Below are positions 26,880 to 38,214 of a DNA stretch of 64,000 bases, piece by piece. Position numbers and translations under genes: made by a program. Below the pieces are notes generated by a model. It saw only the letters and a program-made list of their open reading frames with translations, was not told where the DNA came from and did no database searches. Source of the stretch: Mangifera indica (taxonomy: Eukaryota > Streptophyta > Magnoliopsida > Sapindales > Anacardiaceae); assembly GCF_011075055.1 (NCBI RefSeq), contig NC_058139.1, forward strand, positions 18,249,584-18,313,583, written 5' to 3'. How positions within the stretch are numbered: position 1 is the stretch's first letter; every line of letters starts with the position of its first letter.

Positions 26880-28403
26880 CTATCCTTTGTTTACTGAGAA
26901 ATCTGACCCTCCATCTTGAGCAAGGTTCTGTGTATTCACTGATAATGGTTGCTGCATGGGTGGAGTCTGATTTTTAGACCAGTTCTGTCTTTGCATTGGT
27001 TCTCCTCTCTCGACCTGCATTGTTTCTCGGCGCCTATCATACCGGGGGCGAGGCCTGTTTCGATTGTTTTGCTGCCTCTCACTGAATCTATACTGTGGCC
27101 TATGGATAACTTTCCCATCGATAAATAAATCACCTAATCATCATATCACACAAGACACAGAAAAGATTGAAAAATAATTCATTATGTGTAAAATTCAGTA
27201 AGAAGATAAGGTAGCCCCATTCCATCAAAATCCAATAAAAATAAATTTCAGAAAAATACCAACCTCCATAATCTTTGTTAGGGACATCAAGGTATGAATC
27301 TGGCAAAACCCAAAGAACGCCTGGTAGCCCTATTCCACCAGAAAAATCCGATTAAAAATCAAGCTAATGTGCACTGAAAAAGGAAACATCTAAGGCTAAA
27401 TCTCGAAGGCCTAGTGACAAATCAAAGCTCATTCAATCAAACATCCAGAATTTGGGACAAACAATAGATCATTCTTCATAGAACACTTATCCCTGATTTG
27501 AATCCAATAAAGAGTAATCTAACCAACACCAGTAACCCCTCAAAGCACTAACCTTTTATACCAAATATAACTAATAAAAGCGAATTCCATCAAACAGCCA
27601 TCACTGAAACAAAAATAACATGTCTAAAGACAACTCTCAATCCAACCTTCGGTGACACAACAAAATTAAATCCTCCAACATACAACAAATAAATCCAACA
27701 AAAATTCAAAATACAATGAAATAAAAGAAACCAACTACCCTAAACCCCAAACAAATTGTAAATATAATTCAATGGATTAAGAAACAACCATAACTCAAAT
27801 TACTTTTAAAAAACGCCTAAAACCCTAAACCCACCAACATGAATGAGTACTACTAAAATGAATACCTTTAGCTTTGTAAGAGAGCTCTTCAGAGATCAAA
27901 GCCCCAAACCCAGTATACGTCGTTGTACAAACCGAGTATATCTTCTTCTTCGCTTCCTCCTCGCTACAACAAAACTCCAAGACACAATCAAATTTTTTTT
28001 GTTCAATTAAGAGAAAAATGAAAAAAAAAAAAGTGTCGAGTCAATACCTGCCAACAACAGCAGCAAGCGTTTTGACATAAGCGTTGATCATCTCGTCTTC
28101 AGTAGGCTTGGGATCATTAGGAAACTCCATAACAATGAGCCAGTGCTCGTAGTCGCACCCATCGAGCAAGATTGTCTCTTTCGGTGGACGGTTGCTCCAG
28201 TTGGGAGAAGGGTCGTTAAGAGGCGAGTAGCCCGACCCAGATGTTTTGAAACGGACCGGGATGCGAGCGGAGTCCGGGATGAACTGAGGATGTAGTAGCG
28301 GATTCTTGTCGAGAAGAGGCAAAGAGAAGCGAGAGATAGAGCGAGAAGAGAGTGTTCGAGAAATAACTGATGCTATTGTGCGCCGGGTAACGACGTACGC
28401 CAT
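26880..28403 (-). CDS. MORF3: Multiple organellar RNA editing factor, MORF3-like (mitochondrial)
   Basis: MORF/RIP proteins bind PPR editing factors and are needed for C-to-U editing of organelle transcripts. Four exons, 28048-28403, 27866-27963, 27264-27329 and 26880-27133, join in frame to give 257 residues. The first 50 residues are rich in Arg, Ser and Thr and lack acidic residues ([20 protein letters not shown]), as in a mitochondrial presequence. The MORF domain (about 80-190) contains [40 protein letters not shown], then [20 protein letters not shown] basic tail with [15 protein letters not shown] follows. [20 protein letters not shown] just after the presequence is the MORF3 pattern; MORF1 differs here and plastid MORFs have longer tails. 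All splices are GT-AG, and split codons at every junction restore the conserved residues. Confidence 0.92.
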
Positions 28404-28574
28404 GTCCGCTGCGCTATAGGTCTGCGTGGTGTTTGATTACCGTCGAGGTGATTTATCTTTGGTAGCAAACCTCATTTCGCTTCCAGCTTTAAACGACGCC
28501 GTTTTACCTTTATTAGCTTATCTTTATCAAATGTTTTTTCAACTCTTGACACATAAAGTGAGTTGAGTGATCCC

Positions 28575-28863
28575 AAACAAAAGACTTGCTCCCAACCAAG
28601 GCATATAAAAATTTTAAAGTCTTATTTTTTAAATTTTAAAAATATAAATATTTATTTATAAATTAATTTTTTATTAAAAAATTTAGTTAGAGATAAAATA
28701 ATTATTTATTAACAAAATTAAAAAATTAAAGTTTTATCACATTTTTTTTAATTGTGTTTTTTAATAGAAATTCGTCTATAAATAAGTGTTTGAGTTTTTG
28801 AAAGTTGGAGAATGAGACTTTAAGATTTCACTTATACCTTGGGTAAGAATAAGTCTTTTGGCC
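28575..28863. repeat. MULE-type MITE downstream of the MORF promoter
   Basis: The ends AAACAAAAGACTTGCTCCCA and, inverted, GGCCAAAAGACTTATTCTTA are imperfect inverted repeats that enclose two AT-rich arms. The terminus belongs to the same group as those at 21552-22575 and 31283-31951. No matching target duplication was found, so it may be truncated or old. Confidence 0.6.
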
Positions 28864-28910
28864 TTTATTGTATTCTTTTACACAATTTTATGGACTATAG
28901 GGTTATTTCT

Positions 28911-29465
28911 AAGGTTGGATCTAGACCGAATAAGCTCGGTTTTGCAAGTTGGTTCAATTCAATTTAAATTTTTTTAGTTTAAATTTGAATTAGACTAATT
29001 AGTTTGTTTTTAAAACTAAGCCGAATTGAAGTTATGAGGTGTTCAATTTAAGTTCGGCTTGAATTTATACCTCGAATATATAGTTCGGATTCGTGGCTTG
29101 AGTTCCGTTTTAATTCATGACTTAAATCCATAGTTTAAATTCATGGTTCGAATTTGTGATTTGAATTCGTGACTCATTTACAAAACAATATTGTTTTGTT
29201 CAGTATTAGGTAAAACGATGTTATTTTGTTAATGAATTGTAGATTCAAATCACAAATCAATTCACAAATTAGAGCTATAGATTCGAACCATAAATTCAAG
29301 TCAAATTTGAGCCAAACAGAACTGAATTATTTTATATTTGAATTGAACCCAAAGCACCTTTAATTTTGGCTCAATGAACTATAATTAAACTCGATTGAAA
29401 CATTTTTCATTTGAGTCGAACTCGATTAAGGAGCGTTTGAACTTGGTCCAATTTGTATCCACGCT
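28911..29465. mobile_element. hAT-like MITE (555 bp)
   Basis: The left end AAGGTTGGATCTAGACC and the inverted right end AGCGTGGATACAAATTGGACC match after small gaps. The core has repeated TTTGAATT/AATTCATG words and AAAACAATATTGTTTTG. The flanks TTATTTCT (28903-28910) and TTGTTTCT (29466-29473) give an 8-bp duplication with one mismatch, which fits hAT. It is related to 36615-37045 and 21613-21912. Confidence 0.7.
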
Positions 29466-29791
29466 TTGTTTCTTTCTTCATTGATCAGGTATTTTACATG
29501 TACTTTCTCATTTCTATTGTGCAACAACAATTTGTAAACAAAAATTCTGCAGAAATTATTTGTAGGACTGGTAGCTTGTTGCTGAATCTGATGGTGCTTG
29601 GTCCTGATGAGACTTAATTAAATACAGAAGTTATAGCATTGCAAAATTTTGAAAAATTCATATTGGTATATAAACCTATAATTCTGACACTTCCAACAGC
29701 TTTTAGCTATCACTGGAGGGATTCCAGAGAGTGTAACCAAAGGGGCTGCGAGGGCCAACCTCCCAATTGTTTGGTACAAATAAGTTTCAAC

Positions 29792-32244
29792 TTAGAAACT
29801 GGAAGTTAATATTTCTAGTCCATGAACAACACCCTTCACATTGAAATGGCCTTGGCCTCGAGTTTCCCTTTTGATATATTGCATATTAATGTCAGCCAGG
29901 TGAATGTTCTCGCAAGGAACCCCAGAACTGCATAACAAACTTACCCCAGTTTGTGTGTTGTATGTCCCTGTGATGTTCTTGAAGTACATGTTACTTATTT
30001 TCACTTTAGACGGCTGAAAATACCAAAAATCATTGAAACAGAATCAATCAGTTAGCTGAATGTAACAAAAAGCATATAAAAGATGCAGAGTTTCATAGAT
30101 ATTTACCCCAGAATCTTCGCAGCTACCCGATGGACAGTATTCTTGATCTATAATTATGGGGTTTGAGACGTTGATCATGACAATATCCTCGAATGTAAAG
30201 TTGGATGCGACACTTTCCGGAGATCCAGGCCAGGTCTTTACCCTCACTCCATTTTGAGTGTTACTGATTGTGCAGTTTCTCACGACGACTCCCACCACAT
30301 CTGCTTCATTTTGGTACTTGCCAAGGCTGCCAACACTGCCGAATTGCATAACCCAAAAGTCATTCATATTGTTATGAATGTTACCACTGAATCTGAAACC
30401 ACATAAGAAGCTGAATTGTACCTGATTCCGTGGCCTGGACCGCATCGAATATCAGAAACAGAGATGTTGATGCTGCCGGGTCCAAAGGAGACACAGTCAT
30501 CTCCCACTCCAATATCAGCAGAAACAATGTTGATGTTGGTGGATTCATGAAAATGAATACCATCAGTATTTGGACTGTCCCCAGGAGCTTTAATGTTCAC
30601 ATTGTACATGTCCATTTGATCGCAGTTATTGAAACTGATATGGAAGGCCTTGCTGTTTGTTACAGTAATGTCGCTAATAGTTCCATTTGAAACATTGTTG
30701 AATTTCACCGACTGCATCAATTATATGGTAAACAAGATTAACATGTTTTCAATACAAATTAAGCAAATATTTTCACAATATTTAATACAAACTTACTGTA
30801 ATCAACCGGTCGCAATTTGCCGACTGCACACAGCTTTCCTGTTTCCAGGCGTCTAGACCTCCCTGGCCATCTAAAATGGCCTCATCATTGTCACCAATGA
30901 GGTTGAAACCGTGAAGATTATTGAAAACAATCCAATCATCTGCAGGATAGGCACTGAGATGAGGTACAGCAAGCAGAGTCCCTCTTATCCGAACGTTTGG
31001 AGGCTGGCTTTTATGGCAAGGGCCGCTAAAAGTTATTGGACCAAGAAGAAATTTACCCTCTGGTATGTAAAAGGTGGAGCTTCCACCATGGTCACATGCA
31101 GCTTCCCAGGCTGTTAAGAATGCCTACATGTTTTCATCATAGTGAAACTTGTCATTAGAGTAAAAATAATACATTACAATGACAACACAAAGATTATTGA
31201 GGTCAACGGTGATTTGTACTCTCCAATTACCTGCTTGAGGTTTGGTAAAAGCACCGAGTAGACCCAAAAGTTCTTAATATATGGCCCAGTCATATTTCCC
31301 ACCCAAGGTTTAATGAAATGACAAAATCCTAATAAGTTTGAAAAAACCAATTTTTCACCCATATGTTAAAATCAACTGTTAATTTTATCGGTTCAAAGGT
31401 GTTTATATTATTTTGTCTCATAATACGAAATGTAAGTGTCATTTTTTTAAAATTTACCAAGGGTAAATGGACATTTTTCCTGTTTTGTTCAAGAAATTAT
31501 CATATTTATTTCATGTATTTATCATCTTAATAGTTTTAATATGATATTTATGTCTTTAATTTATTACATTTTATAATTTCTATTCATTTCTCTAACGGTG
31601 TAATTATAATTTTTAAAACTATTGAAGGGTATATTAAAATTAAAAATTTAAAAAAATCTCAAACTTTTTCATAATTTTAAAACCTCCTAAAATTAAAAAA
31701 AACTACAATTCAACCCAAACATACTATTAATGTCATTTATATCTCTATATATATTTGTAATAATAATTTTCTATTTTTAATTAAAATTAATATAGATTAA
31801 AGTATAAAAATTATTTAATAAAATTTTAGGATACAATGTTATTTAATTAAGAGGTTTTTTTGACTTTTTAATATTTTTATAACAAATTTGATATATGAGT
31901 GAACAGTTGATTTTTTCAAATTTAAACCTTTTGAGAATATGTCATTTGGCCTAATATAAAACACACCGTCAACAAATTGAATAAAATAAACAAGGACGTA
32001 CTGAAGTACTGTCTGTCTCTCCATCAGCCACTGCTCCATACTCTGTGACATGAAAAATTGCTCCCGGAAAATTTTTATCTGGTGAAGGAGGAGGCGGCAG
32101 GCGAGGAGATGGTACAGGCCGGGATTTGGACTTATGAGCTGAAGAACACTTGCGGCACTTAGCTTGGACTACCACTGTACTATCCATATAAAAACATGTT
32201 AAATAAAAAATAGCTATACTTCTGAAGGTCCTGAATGCCGCCAT
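29792..32244 (-). CDS. Polygalacturonase (GH28 pectinase), copy 1
   Basis: This is a secreted enzyme that hydrolyses alpha-1,4-galacturonan in the cell wall. Five exons, 32002-32244, 30797-31123, 30422-30711, 30107-30335 and 29792-30013, give 436 residues. A signal peptide is likely at residues 1-28. A Lys/Ser/Pro-rich spacer (about 29-60) precedes the domain start FHVTEYGAVADGETDST. All four GH28 motifs are present: SPNTDG with D240, GDDC with D261 and D262, GPGHGIS with H284, and RVK at 318-320 (usually RIK; a mild change). The Ile-Ser of GHGIS is split by an intron, and correct splicing restores it. The C-terminus ends VVHGLEILTSSF, without the usual cysteine-proline tail. Intron 1 is enlarged by a transposon. 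I cannot say whether it is endo- or exo-acting. It is a paralogue of the gene at 41432-43070. Confidence 0.92.
31283..31951. mobile_element. MULE-type MITE inside polygalacturonase intron 1
   Basis: The element is 669 bp. The left end GGCCCAGTCATATTTCCCAC and the inverted right end AGGCCAAATGACATATTCTC align with few gaps. It is flanked by TAATATAT (31275-31282) and TAATATAA (from 31952). It accounts for most of the 878-bp intron and leaves the splice sites intact, so the host gene should still be spliced. Confidence 0.65.
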
Positions 32245-33049
32245 TGTAATTTCTCGATGAATTGTTATATCTTGTAAGCTCCCTGGTATAATGACCGCAA
32301 AGCTTCAAAGCCTTGATTATCTAATATAGCATTATAAAGAAAGCTGCAAGTTTCTCATATATAAAGCCTCTACGTTCATTACCCCACTGCAATATAATAT
32401 ATATTCATGGCTGAGCAATCAGTTTTATGCAGAGGGTTTTGTTATTATAATCATATTGTTCTTCAGGAAGTGTAATTCTTGATAAATTATAAAGGCATGC
32501 ATTAGATTTTTGAAATTAAATTCTATTGGGAATTGTCCTCGAGGATCTATAATTCTTGGAAAATTCTAAAAGCAAAGGGATGGTGATTTAATAATTCAAA
32601 GGGGTGTGAAAAACAAAAACAGAAACAAAAACGCTAAAATTTAATTAGTTGTCTAACGTGCGGCTTTATATTTATTTAGTGAAAAGAAAAGAAACATCTG
32701 GGTTGCTTCATGCTAATTTCTTGGTTCCGGTGGAAGTTGGGGGCTAGAGCTGGCTTAATCTGAACCGGATACACACACACACGGAAGATACGCGGAATTA
32801 TGCATTTTTTTTTAGGAATTGCAGTACAATATTCTCCCGACCTGAGAGATTTCTGCAGGTGTTTACCTCATGAACTAACTGTCAATATTTCAATTTATGG
32901 AAGAATAAACATTCTAATTAATATCTCTTCACACAAATTCATTGATTTTCTTTTTTTAATTTTTTTGAGATTCTAGACGGATGAACGCCTTGATTTATTG
33001 CATGGGTAGGAAACACAGAAACCCACTGCGTTTCCGAAACGTTTGTTTT
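32245..33049. other. Promoter side of polygalacturonase copy 1
   Basis: No gene is supported. On the minus strand a TATATATGAGAAA-like stretch near 32355-32365 could be a TATA box roughly 110 bases upstream of the start codon. The rest is AT-rich spacer with a short (AC)n run near 32771-32781. Confidence 0.45.
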
Positions 33050-33554
33050 TTTGAAGGCTCCAAAATATACTCAAAAAAAGCAAAAATACCCATCTTTATC
33101 AGCACAAAGCAAAAATACCAAGTTATGTAAATTGACAAAAATGCCCTTATATAAATAGATAAAATAAACCCCCAATTTCCTCAAAATCAATGTTCAAATT
33201 CGGGGAAAATTATGTCTCCCACACAGCTTCCATGAGGCACACGAGATCGGTTTTTCTTTGGTTATTTTTCTAGTTTTTCGACAAGGAAAATAGTCAACAA
33301 GATTAGTACAACGTTCTTTGTCATGTTTTAATCATTTTGGTGTTGAAATTTTATTGATTAGATGGAGATTTTGGATAGTTTTAGTTAGGGTTTTTGGTTT
33401 TGAACATTTGATTTTATGAGTAAATTTTTCCTTGTTTTGGGTTAATTGATTAAGGGCTATTATGTTAGAGTAGACGTAGATTCGTTTTTTTTTTTGCTGA
33501 AATGTAGTCGGAAAATAAAATTTTGATTGGGAAATATGGATCTTGAGGGTTGGC

Positions 33555-34118
33555 TGTAACATCCCTGGTCCAATAACCCGACCCACTGTCAAGATATTGT
33601 CCACTTTGGACACACAGTTCATCATGGTTTTGTTATTGGGCTTTGCAACCCAAAACGCGTCTTTACAGTTTAAGGAGCTCATAGGGTATTTAACCACTCA
33701 AATTCTCCCACCACTAACCAATGTGAGATACATAGATAGACCCAACATCTCTCCTGTGCTTTGTCGATGTGAGATTCGCCTAAGGTATCACATACACCCC
33801 CCCTTACGGGACTCAACGTCTTCGTTGAGGTTTATCCCACCATCGTTCAAGAGGACACGCGGAGCTGCTCTGATACCATTTGTAACATCCCTGGTCCAAT
33901 AACCCGGCCCACTGTCAAGATATTGTCCACTTTGGACACACAGTCCATCATGGTTTTGCTATTGGGCTTTGCAACCCAAAACGCGTCTTTACAGTTTAAG
34001 GAGCTCACAGGGTATTTAACCACTCAAATTCTCCCACCACTAACCGATGTGGGATACATAGATAGACCCAGCATCTCTCCCGTGCTTTGTCGATATGGGA
34101 TTCGCCTAAGGTATCACA
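33555..34118 (-). mobile_element. TRIM-like miniature LTR retrotransposon
   Basis: Two direct repeats of exactly 238 bp, 33555-33792 and 33881-34118, start TGTAACATCCC and end GGTATCACA on the plus strand, so each reads TG...CA on either strand. The 88-bp middle ends in CTCTGATACCATT next to the second repeat. On the minus strand this is TGGTATCAGAGC, the primer-binding site for initiator tRNA-Met, two bases after the LTR. A purine run (minus strand TAAGGGGGGGTG) lies at the other end of the middle. It has no coding capacity. About ten differences separate the two LTRs by eye, all transitions. The flanks TTGGC and TTGAC may be a decayed 5-bp duplication. Sequence after 34118 also resembles the internal region, so part of a tandem array is possible. 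Confidence 0.8.
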
Positions 34119-34429
34119 TTGACACTCCACCTCAAGGAATCTCGATGTGGATAATCTTCCTTCAGGGTTGAGAGAGACTTTAGGTAATCTCAACAAAAGA
34201 GGAAAATTGCGATATTTTAAACAATAACCTTCTTTGGGGAATCTTGAGAGACTTTAGGGAACCTCAGGGGCATTCATGAGATGGGGGAAATTTTTTATTT
34301 TTTAAATAGTGAAACTCAAGGAACTCATGGGTGGGAGAAAATTGTGAATTTTTAAACAGTATTGATATTTAAGGGTGCAAATTACGAGTTTAGGGGGCAA
34401 ATTGATATTGTTTCTATTCCAGGGTTTTT

Positions 34430-35200
34430 TGATATATAGTTTTCAAATTTTAGGTTTGTTTCTTCAATTTTGCCCATTTTAGAGTTTTTCAACATGTAGT
34501 TTTGAAATTTTAGGTCTAATTTTTAATTTTTCTCATTTTAGAATTTTTTAACTTATAGTTTTCGAATTTTAGGTTCGATTTTCGATTTATCCCATTTTAG
34601 GTTTTTTTCAATATGTAGTTTTCGAATTTCAAATATGTTTTTTTAATTTTTCCCATTCTAAGGATTTTTTAACGTGTAATTTTTGAAATTAGTCTGATTT
34701 TTGATTTATCGCATTTTAGGAGTTTTTGACATGTAGTTTTTGAATTTTAAATTTGTTTTTTTAATTTTTCCCATTCCAAAGGTTTTTCAATGTATAGTTT
34801 TCAAATTTCAGGTCTAATTTTTTATTTATCCCATCCTAGAATTTTTCAACATTTAGATTTCAAATTTTAGACTTTTATTTTCATTTCGAGGGTTTTTCGA
34901 CAAGTAGTTTTTGAATTTCAAATTTGTTTTTTCAATTTTTCCCATTCTAGTAGTTTTTTGATGTGTAAGTTTTGAATTTCAAGCCTCTTTTTTCAATTTT
35001 TCCCATTCTAAGGTTTTTTATGTATAGTTTTCAAATTTCAGGTTTGTTTTTTCAAAATTTCCTATTTTAGGGGTTTTTTAGCGTATAGTTTTCGAATTTC
35101 AGGTCTGTTTTTTTAATTTTTCCCATTTCAAGGGTTTTTCGATTTGTAGGATTTGAATTTGAGGTTTGTTTTTTTTTTCTAATTTTTTCAAAAATAGATA
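34430..35200. repeat. Tandem array of a roughly 59-bp unit (about 13 copies)
   Basis: The word TAGTTTTCGAATTTCAGGT, in variants, recurs at about 34438, 34497, 34557, 34617, 34676, 34734, 34795, 34854, 34905, 34967, 35024, 35086 and 35146. That is a period of 58-62 bases. Each unit also has a TTTTTCCCATTTTAGG-like half. It forms the inner part of the left arm of the old MULE and is related to the 119-bp repeats at 53.6-54.5 kb. Confidence 0.85.
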
Positions 35201-35299
35201 GATTATAGATATGCATTTTATATTGATTTTAAATCTTATGTTTGTATATATGAAATTCTTATCAAAATTTTCATTATAATAATTGCTTTTTTACATGAA

Positions 35300-38180
35300 G
35301 TTTCCCAAAAAGGAAAACTTGAGTACCCAAGGAGAGAATTAAGAATCCCTAATGAGACGCAACACTTTTGGATAGAGGTGACATCATGTCTGTAGCTAAA
35401 TGCCCCAAGATAAAATTCACGTTGACATGATAATAGTTGAAGTTGTTTAAACGGACGTGTTTTGGGCATTTTCTTCACTTACAAGACATAAGATTTAGTG
35501 GAGTGTTGATACACTTCTTGTTAAGACAGTTGTACTCGGGTAATGCAAGAAATTAGTTCTGGTTTTGGATTAATGGAGTTGATGTGAGGTTCAATCCATT
35601 TGAGTTTGCACTTATTATCGAGCTACTCTTCAATCAGTCCACTGATATAGGGATATATATTCTATGGGGTATCAAAGATAGGATTTGGGACATCTATTTT
35701 TAAGAAAGTCAGAAAGTGAAATACAAAGATTTGGAGCAAGTTTTTGCAGCGAGACCATGAGGGAATGATGATATTGACAACATTAAATTGGTGCTTTTGT
35801 ATTGCCTTCATATGGTGTTACTAAGGAATGTAAATAAAAGAAGATATCTTCATAGTATCTCTAGTTGGTTGATCATTTAGACATATTTAATTTTTACTAG
35901 TTGGATGTATGGTAGGATATGACTTACCAACTATGTGTCAGGTGACTGAGAGGATATGCTCTGATCAAATAAATGATCTACATAAGGACAATATCTATGG
36001 GTTCTTGCTTGCATTCCAAGTAAGTATATAATTGTGACTAATTTTTGTTGTTTACCAAGAAAAAAATATTAATTATGATTATTATTGATGGAATTTAAAT
36101 ATTGATTTGACATTGCAGTTTTGGATATACAAGAAGATAGACACACTGTATAATTGGGTGGTTTTAATTGATGTTGAGGCATTCTCCCGCATATTCAGGT
36201 GGTAGATAAGAGAGATCCACTTGATGAAGTTATTTGTAAATTATATTCTCTGAAGATGAAGTCTGTAATTGTTAATTGATTAGTTGATTGATTAATTAAT
36301 TAATTGATTCAAAATGTTTATTCATATATTTTAATGAGCAAAATGATGTAACTTACTCAATTGTTCTTTCAAAAAACGAGAAGGCTACAACTTGGTATAC
36401 CAATGTCGTTGCCTAATGAATATGATGAGTCCCCAGTCTTCCTCCTTGACATCCACCTCATCAGGAGACGACGTATCTACTCCTCTTGAGGTTTCTTCTT
36501 TTGTCGTGCCACTTGTCGACATTCAGGGCCTGAGCCTAGTATTTGTGTTAATGTTCAACCTTGGCCATTAAGCCCATTTCTGATCCTAATATTTTGGCCC
36601 CATGATATTGTACTTAGGGTTGAAACAGAATTGAGTTGACTTGGGCTTAAAAGTCAACTCGATTAGATTTTACTTGGTTTAAATTTCTTTACTTCAAATA
36701 TAAACCGAGTTCAAGTTAAAAGATTTGACTTATTTTAAAATTGAGCTTAACTTGAGCTACAAAGAGTTTGACTCTATTTGACTCATGAATTGGATAAATG
36801 GCTCGATCCGAATTATATTAAATAATTATTAAATGATGTCATTTTATCAATAAGCCACAAATTCAAACCACGAATTTGAGCCACATATCCAAATCATGAA
36901 TTTGAGCCATAAATTCAAGTCAAACTCAAATCAAACTATTTTCATTCGAATCGAACTCAAACCACCTTTAATGTTGGCTTGACAAATTTGAGTTGAACTC
37001 AAGCCATGAAGTGTTCAGGTTTGAGTCGACTTGTATCCACCCTCAATTGTACTCATTCAATCCCCTTTGATGTTACATTAGCTCAATGGGGCAATCTTAT
37101 ATTGGATTGGATCAGATCTCTCGTTATCTGAATGACAAGATGAGTCATCTAGAGGACATGCTGACCCATATTTGCTCATATATTATTGTCTAAGTGGAAA
37201 TTTGTAATTATGTGTTATGTAAATTTTATTTAACTTTGAGTTATAGTAACTCTGTATATTGACTCGTATATCTTGTTATAGCCTTCTCATGAGGGTGATG
37301 ACAGACTTTTGCCTGTGGGCCACGTTATGACATCTCCTCTTCTAACCGAGGTTTGCAATAATTTCTTATGACAACCTATTTGTGTTGTTATTGATAATTA
37401 ACCATTTATTATTAATCTTCAAACATGGTATTGGACATGAGATATCATCGGTTGAGGGTTTTCCATGTATATCATCCCTGATCATGAAGGTAAGTACTCG
37501 ATTGTTCTTAAGTTGGTTAAATGCAATTCAATCTAACAAGTTGATTAATATAATTTTTTTTGTCATCTTTTTAGGATGAACGTTTGTTCCTTATTGCAGA
37601 ACTCCGGTGATTAACATTACCTCTCGGGGGACGATGTGATTGATGTCCTATCATAAGGATATCTTGATGAGGTATATACATAAATAAATGTTTATATTTA
37701 TATATGTTGGCCAATTATTACAATTGAAGGCTAATAGTAAACATTATGTTCCTTTTTCAGAGGGTACAAATGATCAACTTGATAGCCCAAGAGGATTCCC
37801 AGGCTAAACCTCTACCTCTTTACATGCAAAAGGTAACATTACCCATTCCACCATGTGTGTTAATTAAGATTAATTATTTATTTAACAAATTTCTTTATTT
37901 ATACAATTTGTGTGGACCGATCATGATTAAGTTGTCAAGAAAGGTTTGCTTGTTTGTACCCCATACATGAACCTATTGAAATTGAGGGTCAGATGAGTCA
38001 TTCGTACAATTCTAGCTATGGTCGTTGAGCGTGAAGAAGGATTCCAAAAGTGTTATGGGACAACTCGAAGATCTAATGAGCAAGAGGTATACACTATCGG
38101 AGTAAAGTCAAAAATAGCCTTTTAAAGCATGATTGTAGAGCTGTGTTAGTGGTTGACCGATGATGCAACTTGGTGGGTGC
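35300..38180 (+). pseudogene. DUF1985/Ulp1-protease-like gene relic of the old MULE
   Basis: The sequence runs parallel to the gene at 54640-58190. Examples are TTGATGTGAGGTTCAATCCA (near 35580) against TTGATGTGAGATTTAGCCTA (near 54940), GAGACCATGAGGGAATGATG against GAGGCCATGAGGGATGACG, and GGTTGACCGATGATGCAACT against GGCTGACCGATGATGTAAGT. Stops and frameshifts occur throughout. The last recognised match is at about 38180, so the catalytic part with the His, Asp and Cys residues is missing; transposase sequence in the opposite orientation follows instead. A hAT MITE is inserted at 36615-37045. Confidence 0.7.
36615..37045. mobile_element. hAT-like MITE (431 bp) with perfect 8-bp target duplication
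   Basis: The left end TAGGGTTGAAACAGAATTGA and the inverted right end TGAGGGTGGATACAAGTCGA are imperfect inverted repeats. The flanking 8-bp direct repeat ATTGTACT lies at 36607-36614 and 37046-37053 and is exact. It sits within the Ulp1-like relic and is therefore younger than the MULE it interrupts. It is the best-preserved member of this family in the window. Confidence 0.85.
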
Positions 38181-38214
38181 ACTTTTTTGTAATATGAAAA
38201 AAAAAAATCAGCAC

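Noticed and set aside
28490..28505. AAACGACGCCGTTTT near-palindrome upstream of the MORF gene
   Set aside because: It could be a regulatory site or a transposon footprint, but a single short palindrome gives no way to decide.
33543..34171. Two similar plus-strand frames of 119 and 82 codons
   Set aside because: They are translations of the TRIM LTRs; the similarity comes from the direct repeat, not from a gene pair.
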